NCBI RefSeq assembly: GCF_000765215.1
Contig: NZ_JPJE01000001.1
Span: 1-64,000, forward strand
Length of the DNA: 64,000 bases
From: Eubacterium sp. ER2
GTDB taxonomy: Bacteria; Bacillota; Clostridia; Lachnospirales; Lachnospiraceae
Direction of reading: 5' to 3'
In this document: piece after piece, positions 1 through 9,449 of the stretch
How positions within the stretch are numbered: the first letter of the stretch is position 1
Layout of the letters: every line of letters begins with the position of its first letter
The notes under the pieces: model-generated
What the model saw: the letters and a program-made list of their open reading frames with translations, nothing else
What the model was told of the DNA's origin: nothing
Databases searched by the model: none
Position numbers and translations under genes: made by a program

Positions 1-168
1 TTTGTCGCAGGCCTATTTGTTGTACCCTTTTTTATCTGTTTTCATTGAAATCTTTTTTTATCACCTCTTGACATATCACCAAATTGCTGTCTGTGATTTT
101 TTCGTTCTTCTCCAGTATACAGGAAAATGCTCTGCGAATGAAGTACCAGTTTTTCTGTTTCTGCGTGA

Positions 169-2007
169 TCAGCGAATTTTCTCCAAAATCTGAGCGATCA
201 TGGCGGCCCGGTTAAAGGGCACCATAAAATAGTATCCGTCCGTGATATCGCGGAGCTTTTCCGCGATCTCCACGGCGATCTCCACGCCCACCTGCTGGGC
301 CTCCTCCCTGCTCATGTCCCTGTCGTACCGGGCGATGATCTCGTCGGGCACGCTGATGCCGGGAATCTCATTTTTCATAAACAGGGCGTTCCGGTAGCTT
401 ACAAGGGGCATGATGCCGCAGATAATCTTCGTGTCTATCCGGGATTTGATATACCGGATCCGCTCCATGTCCTCATCTGAGTAGATGGGCTGGGTCAGGA
501 AGAAGGAGGCGCCTGCCTCGCATTTCTTCTCCATCCGCCTGATCTCCGCGTCCAGGTTGGCCCTTCCGTAGTTGAGGGCTCCGCCGTATGCCACCGGATC
601 CCGGGCAAAATGCTCCCTGTTCATGCGCTCCAGGTATTTCATAAGGCTCACTGAGTGGAAGTCGTAGACGGAGGTGACCACATCCCTCTCCCCTGAAGGC
701 ACCGGATCCCCGGTGACAAGGAGGAAATTGCGGATGCCGTTCATGTAGGCTCCCAGTATCTGGGCGCCCATGCCGATGACATTTTTGTCCCGGCAGGCAA
801 TGTGGGGCATGGTCTCCACCTGCAGGCGGCCCGCCACCTTCACGGCGGACATGGCGGAATCCGCCCGCATCCGCCCCATGGGGGAGTCGGAGAAGGTGAT
901 CATCTCCACCCCGGCTGCCTTCAGGGCAGCCGCCGCCTCCATCATCCTGGCGTCATTTCCGTCGTGGGGCGGATCCAGCTCGGCGATCACCACCTTCTCG
1001 CCGGAGTAGAGCCGGCGGATGAAGGGGTTGCTGTTGTAGCTGATATCCTTGTCCGCCCTCTCCTCAGGCCGGTCTGTGAACCGCCTGGGGATCATCCTTC
1101 CCCCGGGCATCCGGGACAGCTGCCGTATGTAGGCTGGGCTGGTGCCGCAGCAGCCGCCGATAATGTTGACTCCAAGCCCCGCGATCTCCTCCATGGCCTC
1201 CCCGAAATAGAGGATATTATCCCTGTATACGTTCCGATTCTGGATCCGATCCGCATAGCCGGCGTTGGGGGCCGCGAACACCACCAGGTCGCCGAAATCC
1301 TGCCTGCGCAGCACTTTTGCCAGATGGGCCGGCCCTACGCCGCAGTTGAAGCCGATGCCATCGATCTCCGAGCTCTCTCTGGCTGTTCTGACCAGATCCG
1401 CCGCGCCAAGCCCGGCGTTGGTATAGCCGTACATGTTGACGGAAAAGCTGGCCATAATGAAGGCGTCGCTGACAGAGCGGATCCACCGGGCCACAGGGAG
1501 AATTCTCTTAAAATCAGAAAATGTCTCGAACCAGATCAGCTTCACCCCCGCATCCAGGTGGGCTCTTGCAATCGTCTTGTATTCCTCCAGTATCTCCTGC
1601 TCGCCGGCCTCCTCTTCTCCGCTTCCGTGCTCCGGTATGGGTCCTATGTCTCCCGCAATGTAAACCGGTCTTCCGGGCGCCTCTTTTTCAATCGCCTCCC
1701 CGGCGATACAGCAGGCTGCCCGGACATTTTCATACACCTTCCCCAGGAGCTCCTCCCGGGAGGCCTCCCCCCAGGTCTGGGACAGGGTCTCTGTGTTGGA
1801 GGCAAAGCTGTTGGTCCGCAGAATGTCCGCCCCCGCTCTTATGTATTCCCGGTGGATGGCCTCGATCTTCTCCGGCGCCGCCACATTGTCCAGCTCCGGG
1901 AAGCGGCTGCCTCCCCCGTATATTTCTCTGTAGTAGGTTCCCATAGCGCCGTCTGTGACAAGCCGGCCTGACCGGAACAATTCTCTGAAATCTGTCTCTT
2001 TTTGCAT
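169..2007 (-). CDS. Bifunctional homocysteine S-methyltransferase / methylenetetrahydrofolate reductase
   Basis: 612 aa. The N-terminal half (about residues 1-290) is a homocysteine S-methyltransferase barrel with the zinc-thiolate cysteines in FNCGVGP and GGCCGTSP. The C-terminal half (about 320-612) is a MetF-like flavin TIM barrel with a TQPIYSDED segment and a CGIMPLVSY segment. The same fusion is known as YitJ in Bacillus. It would reduce 5,10-methylene-THF and methylate homocysteine to methionine without MetH's cobalamin domain. The ATG at 2007 follows GGAG and lies 3 nt after the metY stop, so the two form one operon: MetY makes homocysteine and this enzyme methylates it. The methyl donor (methyl-THF or S-methylmethionine) cannot be told from sequence. 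No clear terminator was seen in the AT-rich 168 bp downstream. Confidence 0.93.
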   Translation of the reverse strand: MQKETDFRELFRSGRLVTDGAMGTYYREIYGGGSRFPELDNVAAPEKIEAIHREYIRAGADILRTNSFASNTETLSQTWGEASREELLGKVYENVRAACCIAGEAIEKEAPGRPVYIAGDIGPIPEHGSGEEEAGEQEILEEYKTIARAHLDAGVKLIWFETFSDFKRILPVARWIRSVSDAFIMASFSVNMYGYTNAGLGAADLVRTARESSEIDGIGFNCGVGPAHLAKVLRRQDFGDLVVFAAPNAGYADRIQNRNVYRDNILYFGEAMEEIAGLGVNIIGGCCGTSPAYIRQLSRMPGGRMIPRRFTDRPEERADKDISYNSNPFIRRLYSGEKVVIAELDPPHDGNDARMMEAAAALKAAGVEMITFSDSPMGRMRADSAMSAVKVAGRLQVETMPHIACRDKNVIGMGAQILGAYMNGIRNFLLVTGDPVPSGERDVVTSVYDFHSVSLMKYLERMNREHFARDPVAYGGALNYGRANLDAEIRRMEKKCEAGASFFLTQPIYSDEDMERIRYIKSRIDTKIICGIMPLVSYRNALFMKNEIPGISVPDEIIARYDRDMSREEAQQVGVEIAVEIAEKLRDITDGYYFMVPFNRAAMIAQILEKIR

Positions 2008-2010
2008 TGA

Positions 2011-3324
2011 TCAATCTCCGTTTCTAACTGCCTGGAAGGCCGTCTCCAGAGCGGCGATCAGATCCTCCGCCCGCTCGATCCCGATGGACAGGCGGATGGT
2101 GTTGGGCCGGATTCCCTGTTCCTTCAGCTCTTCCTTCGTGCACTGGCTGTGGGTGGTGGTAGCCGGATGGATCACCAGGGACTTTACGTCCGCCACATTG
2201 GCCAGCAGAGAGAAGATGGGCAGGCTGTCGATAAATTTCCGGGCGTCCTCTTCCGTTCCCCTGATCTCAAAGGTGAAAATAGAGCCGCCTCCATTTGGCA
2301 GATACTTTTTATATAAAGCATGAGTGGGCTCCCTGTCAAGAGAAGGATGATGGACAGCCTCCACCTGGGGATGGGCTGCCAGGTATTCCACCACCTTCAG
2401 CGCGTTCTCCACATGTCTCTCCACCCGCAGGGAGAGGGTCTCCAGCCCCTGGAGGAGAAGGAAGGCGTGAAAGGGGGACAGTGTGGCCCCTGTGTCCCGC
2501 AAAAGCACGGCTCGGACGTAGGTGACAAAGGCGCTGCCTGGCGCCGCCTCGGCAAAGGATACGCCGTGGTAGCTTGGATTGGGCTCTGAAAGCCAGGGGT
2601 ATTTGCCGGACGCTTTCCAGTCAAAGCTTCCGCCGTCCACGATGACTCCCCCAAGAGCTGTCCCGTGTCCTCCCAGGAATTTGGTGGCGGAGTGGACCAC
2701 AATGTCCGCCCCGTACTCGATGGGCCGCACCAGGTAGGGGCTGGCAAAGGTGGAGTCGATCACCAGGGGAATGCCGTGCCTGTGGGCGATCCCGGCCAGC
2801 GCCTCGATATCCGCCAGGTTGGAATTCGGATTGCCCAGCGTCTCCGCGAAGATGGCCTTTGTGTTTTCCTGGATAGCCGCCTCAAAGGCTCCCTCCTCCT
2901 CCGGGTCTACGAAGGTGGCCGTGATGCCGCTTGTCTGCGGAAGGGTGTGGGCCAGAAGATTGTAGGTTCCGCCGTATATAGTCCTGGATGCCACAATGTG
3001 CTCCCCCGCCTTTGCCAGAGCCTGAAAGGTGTAGGTGATGGCCGCCGCGCCGGAGGCTGTCGCCAGAGCCGCCGTGCCGCCCTCCAGGGAAGCGATTCTC
3101 TTCTCGAACACCTCCTCCGTGGGATTGTTCAGCCTCCCGTAGATATTGCCGCCGCTTTCCAGGCTGAACAGATCCTGCGCATGCTGGCAGTCCTGGAACA
3201 CGAAGGACGTGGAAGCATAGATAGGCACGGCCCGGGCTCCTGTGGCCGGATCCGGCTGATCCTGTCCTATATGCACCTGCCTTGTCTCAAAGCTCCAGTT
3301 TTCTGTATTTCTTACATCTTTCAT
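2011..3324 (-). CDS. metY: O-acetylhomoserine sulfhydrylase (aminocarboxypropyltransferase)
   Basis: 437 aa, usual length for the Cys/Met-metabolism PLP family. Visible are the substrate-side [10 protein letters not shown] segment, the PLP lysine in [11 protein letters not shown], and the SIGIE near the C terminus. The length (about 430, versus about 390 for cystathionine gamma-lyases and synthases) and the GxHGVSF-type insertion around [10 protein letters not shown] point to the MetY/Cys17 branch. It would make homocysteine from O-acetylhomoserine and sulfide. ATG at 3324 has a GAGGAGG site just upstream. It leads the operon with the methyltransferase/reductase fusion. The roughly 100-nt leader is rich in CAGACA-like repeats and is too short and unstructured for an S-box riboswitch; the upstream LysR gene is a candidate regulator. 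Confidence 0.93.
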   Translation of the reverse strand: MKDVRNTENWSFETRQVHIGQDQPDPATGARAVPIYASTSFVFQDCQHAQDLFSLESGGNIYGRLNNPTEEVFEKRIASLEGGTAALATASGAAAITYTFQALAKAGEHIVASRTIYGGTYNLLAHTLPQTSGITATFVDPEEEGAFEAAIQENTKAIFAETLGNPNSNLADIEALAGIAHRHGIPLVIDSTFASPYLVRPIEYGADIVVHSATKFLGGHGTALGGVIVDGGSFDWKASGKYPWLSEPNPSYHGVSFAEAAPGSAFVTYVRAVLLRDTGATLSPFHAFLLLQGLETLSLRVERHVENALKVVEYLAAHPQVEAVHHPSLDREPTHALYKKYLPNGGGSIFTFEIRGTEEDARKFIDSLPIFSLLANVADVKSLVIHPATTTHSQCTKEELKEQGIRPNTIRLSIGIERAEDLIAALETAFQAVRNGD

Positions 3325-3428
3325 GGTAGGTTCCTCCTCTTTTTCTATTTGTGTCTGTATCTGCTTTTGTCTGGGCCTGTTTCTGTCTGGGTCTATCCTA
3401 CCACGGCCAGTCCTTTCCGGCTAATACA

Positions 3429-3467
3429 GAAAAAAAATAGCCGGTTATAGTTTCAAGCTATAACCGG
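3429..3467 (-). terminator. Intrinsic terminator of the LysR gene at 3495-4418
   Basis: A perfect 10-bp inverted repeat (3441-3450 and 3458-3467, CCGGTTATAG / CTATAACCGG) with a 7-nt loop. Read leftward it is followed by a run of Ts (3429-3437). It separates the LysR gene from metY. Confidence 0.85.
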
Positions 3468-3494
3468 TCTGTCTGTATTTATCCTCCGCAGGTC

Positions 3495-4418
3495 TCACTG
3501 TCCTGTCCCCAGGTACTTCCTCAGCTCCTGGATATAGAGCTCCCCCATCCTGCTGGGGATCATGTTCTTTCTGACAATGTAGCCGATCTCCATGGTACTG
3601 TTTCTGTTCTCCTCGTCGTCCTGGAAGGGCACTGCCACAAACTCGTTTCCGTTCAGCTCCTCACAGATGATGCCGGAACAGAGGGTGTAGCCCTTCAGTC
3701 CCACCATCAGGTTCAGCATGGTGGCCCTATCGTTAGCCCGAATGATACGGGGATACTCATTGGTGGACAGGATTTCCTCCGCTAGGTAGAAGGAGCTGTC
3801 ATCCCCCTGCTCAAAAGCAAGGCAGGGATAGGGCTCCAGCTGTTCAAACCGGATGGACTCCTCCCCGGCCAGAGGATGGTTCTTCCACAGGTAAACAAAG
3901 GCCTGGCAGTCGATCAGATGGTGGAACACAACCCCCGCCGACCTGAGCATCTTCTCCAGACTCTTCCGATTGAATTCAGACAGGTACAAAACGCCGATCT
4001 CGCTCTTCATGGTACTCACATCACGGATCACCTCCGCTGTCCTTGTCTCCCGGATGGCGAATTCATACTTGGACATGTCAAATTCCTTGGCCATGTCCAC
4101 AAAGGCCTTCACAGCAAACGAGTAGTGCTGGGTGGAGACGCCGAACTTTTTCTTCTGGGAGCCTCCCTTTCCGTATTTTTCCATGACCTCCTCGTACTGG
4201 CCGTAGAGCTGCCTGGCATAGAGAAGGAACTCAGCCCCGTCCCCTGTCAGAGTGACTCCCCGCCCGCTGCGGTAGAACAGGGTGATCCCCAGCTCTTTTT
4301 CCAGCTCCCGGACAGCGCTGGTGAGTGAGGGCTGGGAGACATACAGAAGCTCCGCCGCCTTGTTGATGGACTTTGTTTCTGCTATGGTGATGATATAATT
4401 TAACTGTGTCAGTGTCAT
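3495..4418 (-). CDS. LysR-family transcriptional regulator
   Basis: 307 aa. N-terminal winged HTH (residues 1-60: MTLTQLNYIITIAE, INKAAELLYVSQPSLTSAVRELEKELG) followed by a periplasmic-binding-like effector domain with a YLSEFNRKSL stretch and a CSGIICEE segment. It lies directly upstream of metY in the same direction but is separated by a strong terminator, so it is its own unit. Control of sulfur amino acid genes is a reasonable inference from position only. ATG at 4418 is preceded by GAGGGAGA. Confidence 0.9.
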   Translation of the reverse strand: MTLTQLNYIITIAETKSINKAAELLYVSQPSLTSAVRELEKELGITLFYRSGRGVTLTGDGAEFLLYARQLYGQYEEVMEKYGKGGSQKKKFGVSTQHYSFAVKAFVDMAKEFDMSKYEFAIRETRTAEVIRDVSTMKSEIGVLYLSEFNRKSLEKMLRSAGVVFHHLIDCQAFVYLWKNHPLAGEESIRFEQLEPYPCLAFEQGDDSSFYLAEEILSTNEYPRIIRANDRATMLNLMVGLKGYTLCSGIICEELNGNEFVAVPFQDDEENRNSTMEIGYIVRKNMIPSRMGELYIQELRKYLGTGQ

Positions 4419-4689
4419 TGTCTCCCTCTCTCTTCCGTTTTCTACCTGCGGCCCCTCCTCCCGGGCCCGGCTGCCTCGTCGGCCCTATTCCAGCACCTCA
4501 TATGTTCTCCTTCAGTATAATATAAATTCTTTCATTTATGCAACTATATATGCCTTATGTCCCGCCACCAACGGCATCCCCTCCCCTGTGCTCTCTTGCG
4601 TCTGTACCGTAAAAACTGCACGGTTTGAAAAGTGAAAATCCGCCCTGAAACCGGGATGAAAACAGTAGAACGCAGATGCGAGAACCGCA

Positions 4690-4743
4690 TCTGAATTCCA
4701 GGAGCGGCATTTTCGCTCCATTTCTCAGAGCTACAGAGTCCAT
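4690..4743 (-). pseudogene. N-terminal remnant of an aldo/keto reductase
   Basis: An ATG at 4743 with a good GGGAGG site opens with MDSVALRNGAKMPLLEFRCG, which matches the universal start of AKR family proteins and the intact AKR at 5806-6657 (MEFVTLNNGVKMPLEGFGVF). Similarity stops after about 18 residues and the frame then continues as low-complexity nonsense to about 4555. It sits divergent to the LysR gene at 4831, a common AKR/LysR arrangement, so it is probably the decayed former target of that regulator. Nothing else was recognised between 4419 and 4762. Confidence 0.5.
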
Positions 4744-4762
4744 CTTGTTTTCCTCCCGTCGC

Positions 4763-4791
4763 TTGTAATAAATCTCTGATTACTGTAAAAT
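4763..4791 (+). promoter_or_regulatory. Candidate sigma-A promoter for the LysR gene at 4831
   Basis: TTGTAA (4763-4768), 17-bp spacer, TAAAAT (4786-4791), 39 bp before the start codon. Confidence 0.45.
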
Positions 4792-4830
4792 AAAACAAAA
4801 TCTGTCCACGCATTTTAAAGGAGGACATCC

Positions 4831-5688
4831 ATGATCGAAATCCATCTGTTTGAACAGCTTGCTGCCTTTGCCGACTGCGGCACTCTGTCCGCCGCGGCGG
4901 AGCAGCTCCATATCTCCCAGCCCGCCCTGAGCCGCTCCATGCAGCGGCTGGAGGAGGAGCTTGGAGTCTCCCTTTTTGAGCGCCAGAAGAGCCGGCTGAC
5001 ACTGAACGAGACCGGGGAGCTGGCCGTGAGATACGCCAGGAACCTGCTCCTGCAGGAGGAGTCCATGATCCAGCAGCTCCGGGACTTTGACAGGAAAAGG
5101 CGGACCATCTGCGTGGGATCCTGCGCCCCTGTGCTGATCCCGGATTTCGCCACGCTCCTGTCCCGCCTGTACGAGGGCATGACTATCTCCACCGAGCTGA
5201 CCGGTGATCCCCGCCTACCGGAATATTTACGGGAGGGGAGATATCAGATCGCCATTCTCCACGAAAAGCCGGAGGGGGAGGACTTTTATTCTGTCCCCAT
5301 GGAGAGCGAGCATCTCTATGTCACCCTGCCTCCTGTGCATCCTCTCGCGGACGCGGACGGCCTCTACCTGAAGGATCTGGACGGCCAGACCTTTCTCCTC
5401 TACTCCCAGATCGGGTTCTGGGACGAGCTGTGCCGCCGGAAAATGCCCTCCGCCCGCTTTCTTTTGCAGCAGGACATAGACGTGCTGGGGGAGCTGGTGG
5501 CAAACTCTGCCTTTCCCGCCTTCACCACAGACTACATAATACAGCACACAGGTGAAGTGACAGACCGCATCGCCATCCCCATCCTTGACCCGGAGGCCAG
5601 CGTCACCTACCACTGCACCTGCCTGCAGGCTGAGAAGGCCAGGTTCCGCCAGGTCTTCGAGCATATCCGCGCCGCCCATTCCCGCTGA
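4831..5688 (+). CDS. LysR-family transcriptional regulator
   Basis: 285 aa. HTH in residues 1-60 (LFEQLAAFADCGTLSAAAEQLHISQPALSRSMQRLEEELG), then a short-linker effector-binding domain; CCTAC-free and lacking any extra module. ATG at 4831 follows AAGGAGGACATCC. It is divergent from an AKR remnant and convergent with an intact AKR gene, so its ancestral target may be gone. The closest well-known relatives by general look are small (about 285-300 aa) CynR/GltC-type activators, but I cannot assign an effector. Confidence 0.9.
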   Translation: MIEIHLFEQLAAFADCGTLSAAAEQLHISQPALSRSMQRLEEELGVSLFERQKSRLTLNETGELAVRYARNLLLQEESMIQQLRDFDRKRRTICVGSCAPVLIPDFATLLSRLYEGMTISTELTGDPRLPEYLREGRYQIAILHEKPEGEDFYSVPMESEHLYVTLPPVHPLADADGLYLKDLDGQTFLLYSQIGFWDELCRRKMPSARFLLQQDIDVLGELVANSAFPAFTTDYIIQHTGEVTDRIAIPILDPEASVTYHCTCLQAEKARFRQVFEHIRAAHSR

Positions 5689-5805
5689 CCGCACTAACGC
5701 CCGCCGCCGGTTTCAATCACGCGCTATCGCCACGCAGAAAAAAGGACCGGCCCCGTGCGTCCGGGAAGAAAAAGGACACACCGCAGACCGGTACCTCTGG
5801 TTTTC

Positions 5806-6657
5806 TTACTCGTGGATCTTCATGCCATGCAGCATCTTCACAAAGGCCGGGTCATCGTGGTTGACGATCTCGCTGTGTCCCAGATCCAGCTTCGCGATCT
5901 CAGCCATATCCTCTGCGTCAAGCTCAAAATTCCAGATGTCCATGTTCTGCTCTATGCGGTCTTGGTGCACGGACTTGGGAATGACCACCACGCCCCTCTG
6001 CACATTCCATCTCAGGGCTACCTGGGCCGCGCTCTTGCCGTATTTCTCCCCGATCTTCGTCAGCACAGGGTGGGTAAAGATGCCGTGATTTCCCTCGGCA
6101 AAGGGGCCCCAGGCCTCCGGAACGACTCCGTACTCCTTCATGAGAGACAGGGCGTCCTCCTGCTGGAAGAAGGGATGCAGCTCCACCTGGTTTACGGCCG
6201 GCATCACATCCACTGTCTCGCAGAAGTCTGCCAGGCGCGCGGGATAGAAATTGCACACGCCGATGGCCTTCAGCTTGCCTTCCCTATAGGCCTGCTCCAT
6301 GGCTCTGTAGGCTCCGATGTAGTCGCCCATGGGCTGGTGGATCAGGTACAGATCCAGGTAGGAAAGGCCCAGATTATCAAGGGACGTCTGGATGGCTTTC
6401 TTCGCCTCCCCGTAGCCTGCGTCCTGTATCCACAGCTTTGTGGTGATAAAAAGCTCTTCTCTTGGGACGCCGCACTTTTTGATCGCCTCTCCCACTGCCT
6501 TTTCATTCATGTAGGCGGCCGCCGTGTCGATGAGGCGGTATCCGCTGGCGATGGCGTCCAGAACCGCCTGCTCGCACTGCGCCGGATCCGGCACCTGGAA
6601 CACGCCAAAGCCTTCCAGCGGCATTTTTACTCCGTTATTCAATGTCACAAATTCCAT
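5806..6657 (-). CDS. Aldo/keto reductase
   Basis: 283 aa from the ATG at 6657, which has GGAGGAAAAG directly upstream; an upstream in-frame extension to 6804 lacks support. It is a typical AKR: MEFVTLNNGVKMPLEGFG start, catalytic tetrad elements in DTAAAYMNE (Asp, Tyr), TTKLW (Lys) and LIHQP (His), and the NADPH-binding VVIPKSVHQDRI segment near the C terminus. Relatives (YvgN/DkgA type) reduce 2,5-diketogluconate, methylglyoxal or other aldehydes with NADPH; the natural substrate cannot be read from sequence. Single-gene unit, convergent with the LysR gene. Confidence 0.92.
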   Translation of the reverse strand: MEFVTLNNGVKMPLEGFGVFQVPDPAQCEQAVLDAIASGYRLIDTAAAYMNEKAVGEAIKKCGVPREELFITTKLWIQDAGYGEAKKAIQTSLDNLGLSYLDLYLIHQPMGDYIGAYRAMEQAYREGKLKAIGVCNFYPARLADFCETVDVMPAVNQVELHPFFQQEDALSLMKEYGVVPEAWGPFAEGNHGIFTHPVLTKIGEKYGKSAAQVALRWNVQRGVVVIPKSVHQDRIEQNMDIWNFELDAEDMAEIAKLDLGHSEIVNHDDPAFVKMLHGMKIHE

Positions 6658-6787
6658 GTTCTTTTCCTCCTTGAAAATGAATATTTGAAAATCCAGTTTC
6701 ACTGCCTGCACAGGAACCTTTCTCCTGTCTTCAGGTAATATTGTAGGAGGTTTGGTCCGAAAAGTACAATGCCAATTCGGCACACGT

Positions 6788-7198
6788 CTATAACTTAGAC
6801 GCATAGCAGATCAAGCTCACTCCCAGCAGCGATATGAGCACGCAGACCGCCAGTCCGGTGATCCCGTTCATCCTGTTTGCATCCACGCTGCTCGTTTTCT
6901 GAAATGAGGCCAGCATCGTGGACTGCAGGGTGAGCATGGACACCAGCGCATCGGCCACTCCGCTCAGAGCCAGATTAAGAAGCAGGAGCAAAATGCCGTC
7001 TGCCCGGATGTCAGACAGCTCTTTCTTAATTACGCGGACTGGCTCATAATGCCGATACCCCCGTTGTATACCGTGTAGGCCACAGTCAGAGAGAGCAGCA
7101 AGAACATATATAGCGGCGCCGGCGACCTGAGGGAGTATATTTTTCTGCGACTGTGTGACAGCCAGCACGAAAAAAACTGCCGCGCCCAAGTAAATCAA
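6788..7198 (-). pseudogene. Remnant of a multi-helix membrane protein
   Basis: The open frame encodes 136 aa with four hydrophobic stretches and the segment ALVSMLTLQSTMLASF followed by MNGITGLAVCVLIS. That C-terminal pattern resembles the last helices of a family of Lachnospiraceae integral membrane proteins of unknown function. The middle (around 7020-7100) reads better in another frame (LTVAYTVYNGGIGIMSQSA), so at least one frameshift has occurred. No convincing ribosome site precedes 7198. I regard it as a decayed gene, though a short expressed protein cannot be excluded. Confidence 0.4.
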
Positions 7199-7340
7199 AA
7201 GATCGTTTTCTTCCTTCTACATCGATCGTTCCAGGCGGCTTGATAAGGCCGCTCCTCCTTCCCCTTTGTCCTCTTTTGTTTCCGATAGGAATTATAGTAC
7301 ATCCCACTGTCATGAAAAGAATTTTTTTATACCCATTCAA

Positions 7341-7397
7341 ATAGTTGACTCAATCCACAATATAGTTTTTATATTAAATGAGGACTCAGTCAACTAT
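7341..7397 (+). promoter_or_regulatory. Promoter flanked by a perfect inverted repeat
   Basis: ATAGTTGACT at 7341-7350 is repeated inverted as AGTCAACTAT at 7388-7397. The left arm contains a TTGACT -35 (7345-7350) with an AT-rich -10 region (TTTATA 7368-7373 or TATATT 7370-7375). Because of the symmetry a TTGACT also faces left. It now drives only the ketopantoate reductase remnant. Confidence 0.45.
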
Positions 7398-7417
7398 TAT
7401 TTGTGACGGTATTGATT

Positions 7418-7576
7418 ATGGAATTAAAATATGTAATTGCAGGAGCCGGCGCTACCGGCGAAAGCATCGGCGCTTTTCTTACCGCGGACGGAAGGGATGT
7501 GGCTGCGGCCTGCGGTGTGGAAATGCCCGTCTATCACCGGGTCACTGAAAAATTAAAGGCAGGAGGGCTGAAATAA
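7418..7576 (+). pseudogene. Ketopantoate reductase-like gene with a large internal deletion
   Basis: 52-codon open frame. The first about 28 residues (MELKYVIAGAGATGESIGAF...) are the Rossmann GxGATG start of the PanE/ApbA family. The last about 22 (CGVEMPVYHRVTEKLKAGGLK) resemble the extreme C-terminal tail of the same family. About 250 internal residues are missing and the junction is in frame, so both gene ends survive. The product cannot be an active reductase. Confidence 0.6.
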
Positions 7577-7596
7577 ATTTGCTTTCCATATCCATT

Positions 7597-8592
7597 TTAC
7601 CGTTTTGCGGAAGGCATCTTCGCGGCTATGCCGACATATTTCACTTGCTTCCTATGCATCTTCCGATATTCAGTTGGCAGCATCTGGGCGACATCCTTAA
7701 ATGCCTTGCTGAATTTTCCGGAAGTTTCATAGCCCATTTTCCCGGCGATCGCCCCAACCGTTTCATCTGTATCACGCAGAAGCTTCATTGCCTCATGGAC
7801 CCGGTACTCCTTCATATAGGTTGCAATGGGAAGTCCGTATACTCTCCGAAAGACTTCCTTTAGCATAGTAGTATTCATCAGATAACGCCGGGACAGCTCC
7901 TCTATCGTGTACCTTTTTTCCAAGTGTTCTGTCAAAAGATCGTGGATCTCTCTGATCAGGTCTGTCTGCTCTGAGGCATACTGGCTTAACTCTCTCCCCT
8001 CAAACTGAAGGCTGTCCAGATACAGGAACAGTTCCTGTACCTTCAGCTTCAGATAGGGGCGCCTCTGTCCGGGATGAACGGAAAACAGCGGTGCAAAAAT
8101 GCTTTCAAGCTCCGGGCTTCCGGGAATTGCGACAGGCTTTTCCCCGCAGTACCTTGTCTGAAACCGTTTCAGGTCAAGGCCGGCATCCTTTAATATCTCC
8201 GGGCATTCTCTTCCCAGCACGGAAAAGTCGACAGATACAGCAATCCCTTCTGAATATCCCAGCGGAAACATCATATCTGATTGGGAACAGCACGAAGCAC
8301 TGTGCACAGTCATATCCCCGCCTCCCAGGTAAACGGAAACTCCATGGCGCATATTCCAGCCGATCCTTCCGCTTCTGCAGTAGTAAATTTCCATGATCCT
8401 GTCAGATGCCTCATGCTGGAACTCTGAGCTGGAAGCCTGAAATTCATTGTATGACGCCTCGATGCCGGGATATAGAAAAAATGTCTCAATCCTTCCTTTT
8501 CCCTCGGATTTGCCCCGGAGCTGCCCGACCAGCAGGCTTTGCTCCTGTCCCACCCCGGAATGACGGATAATAGAAATCGTATTTTTCTTCAT
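7597..8592 (-). CDS. AraC-family transcriptional regulator
   Basis: 331 aa. The C-terminal about 100 residues carry the two-HTH AraC/XylS domain: a first helix pair around YTIEELSRRYLMNTTMLKEVFRRVYG and the signature GYETSGKFSKAFKDV. The N-terminal about 210 residues look like a cupin-type sensory domain with weak similarity to pyochelin-receptor-type (PchR-like) regulators. The start ATG overlaps the stop of the sirtuin gene upstream (ATGA at 8589-8592), so it is co-translated with the two sirtuins. A regulator as the last gene of an operon suggests feedback or control of a distant regulon. Confidence 0.9.
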   Translation of the reverse strand: MKKNTISIIRHSGVGQEQSLLVGQLRGKSEGKGRIETFFLYPGIEASYNEFQASSSEFQHEASDRIMEIYYCRSGRIGWNMRHGVSVYLGGGDMTVHSASCCSQSDMMFPLGYSEGIAVSVDFSVLGRECPEILKDAGLDLKRFQTRYCGEKPVAIPGSPELESIFAPLFSVHPGQRRPYLKLKVQELFLYLDSLQFEGRELSQYASEQTDLIREIHDLLTEHLEKRYTIEELSRRYLMNTTMLKEVFRRVYGLPIATYMKEYRVHEAMKLLRDTDETVGAIAGKMGYETSGKFSKAFKDVAQMLPTEYRKMHRKQVKYVGIAAKMPSAKR

Positions 8593-9449
8593 AGCACCTC
8601 ACCTGTTTTCAAAATCTCCTCCAGAGCCGCGGCAATATCCCCGTCCACTCCTATGGATCGCCCTCTGATCTCATCCGGGATATAGATTTCTCCCTTGTTG
8701 AAGGTAATATAGACCGCTTCCGGTTCAGAGGCGGCAAGCCGCATGAAAGGCTCCTTGATCATGCGGTTGCGCCAGCCAACGCCAAATTCCAGAATCACCA
8801 GCTTTTTCCCGTGATACTGCTTTATAAAATTCTGATAGTCTGCCATTTTCCTCTGAAACTGCTCTGTCTGGAAAAAGGCATTGCTGTCAGCCATATTGAC
8901 CGTCACAGGGCTGCCGCATTTCGGGCATCGGGGGATCAGCTCCGCGGGAACAACCCCATCCCTCTCAGCCCCGGCCATCTTCAGGACCTCATCCCGGTTC
9001 TCATACAGTACTCCCTCACAGCCATTCCGGCACCGGGACTGGGTGAGGCGCCCTTCCATCTCAAAGATCTTATCCCGGCTGAATCCCGCGGGCACGAAAT
9101 GATCCTCCCCGTTGGAGGTCACGACAAAATAGTCCTTCTGGCCGACGAGGCGATACAGATCCTTCATCACAGAGCCCGGCTGCTCCAGATAACATTTCCT
9201 GCTGATCAGCCGGCTGAAAAAGGCCCACCTTGTCTCTTCCGATGGGTACTGAAAAAACAGTCCCTGGAGTACGCTCCTGATGCCGTACCTGGCGCGAAAA
9301 TCCCTGAAGTTCTCCCGGAACCACCGGTCATCCGCAAAGATATTGTATCCCTCTGAGATCGACAGCCCATTGCTGGCGCCGATCAGGAGCGCATCTGCGT
9401 CTCTGATCTCTTTATAGATTTTTTTGTATGCTTCACCCATAGTCTTCAT
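8589..9449 (-). CDS. SIR2-family protein, class M (SirTM)-like, first paralogue
   Basis: 286 aa. NAD-binding motif LLIGASNGLSISEGYN near the N terminus, VVTSNGEDHF in the place of the sirtuin TQN(I/V)D motif, and a structural zinc module (CRNGC, then CPKCGSP). The catalytic His-Gly of deacetylase sirtuins is replaced by Glu-Gly (FEMEGRL). That matches class M sirtuins, which ADP-ribosylate proteins rather than deacetylate them, but here the Asn/Asp positions are also altered (TSNGED), so activity is uncertain. Overlaps its neighbours by 4 nt on both sides. No macrodomain, GcvH-like or lipoate ligase gene, the usual SirTM partners, lies nearby. Confidence 0.8.
   Translation of the reverse strand: MKTMGEAYKKIYKEIRDADALLIGASNGLSISEGYNIFADDRWFRENFRDFRARYGIRSVLQGLFFQYPSEETRWAFFSRLISRKCYLEQPGSVMKDLYRLVGQKDYFVVTSNGEDHFVPAGFSRDKIFEMEGRLTQSRCRNGCEGVLYENRDEVLKMAGAERDGVVPAELIPRCPKCGSPVTVNMADSNAFFQTEQFQRKMADYQNFIKQYHGKKLVILEFGVGWRNRMIKEPFMRLAASEPEAVYITFNKGEIYIPDEIRGRSIGVDGDIAAALEEILKTGEVL

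Noticed and set aside
1-168. 63-aa hydrophobic frame at the left edge
   Set aside because: AT-rich leftover; no start context and no match to a family. Treated as intergenic.
3325-3440. SAM (S-box) or T-box riboswitch before metY
   Set aside because: Leader is only about 100 nt after a terminator, lacks the S-box core and kink-turn sequence, and shows no anti-terminator. Only CAGACA-like repeats are present.
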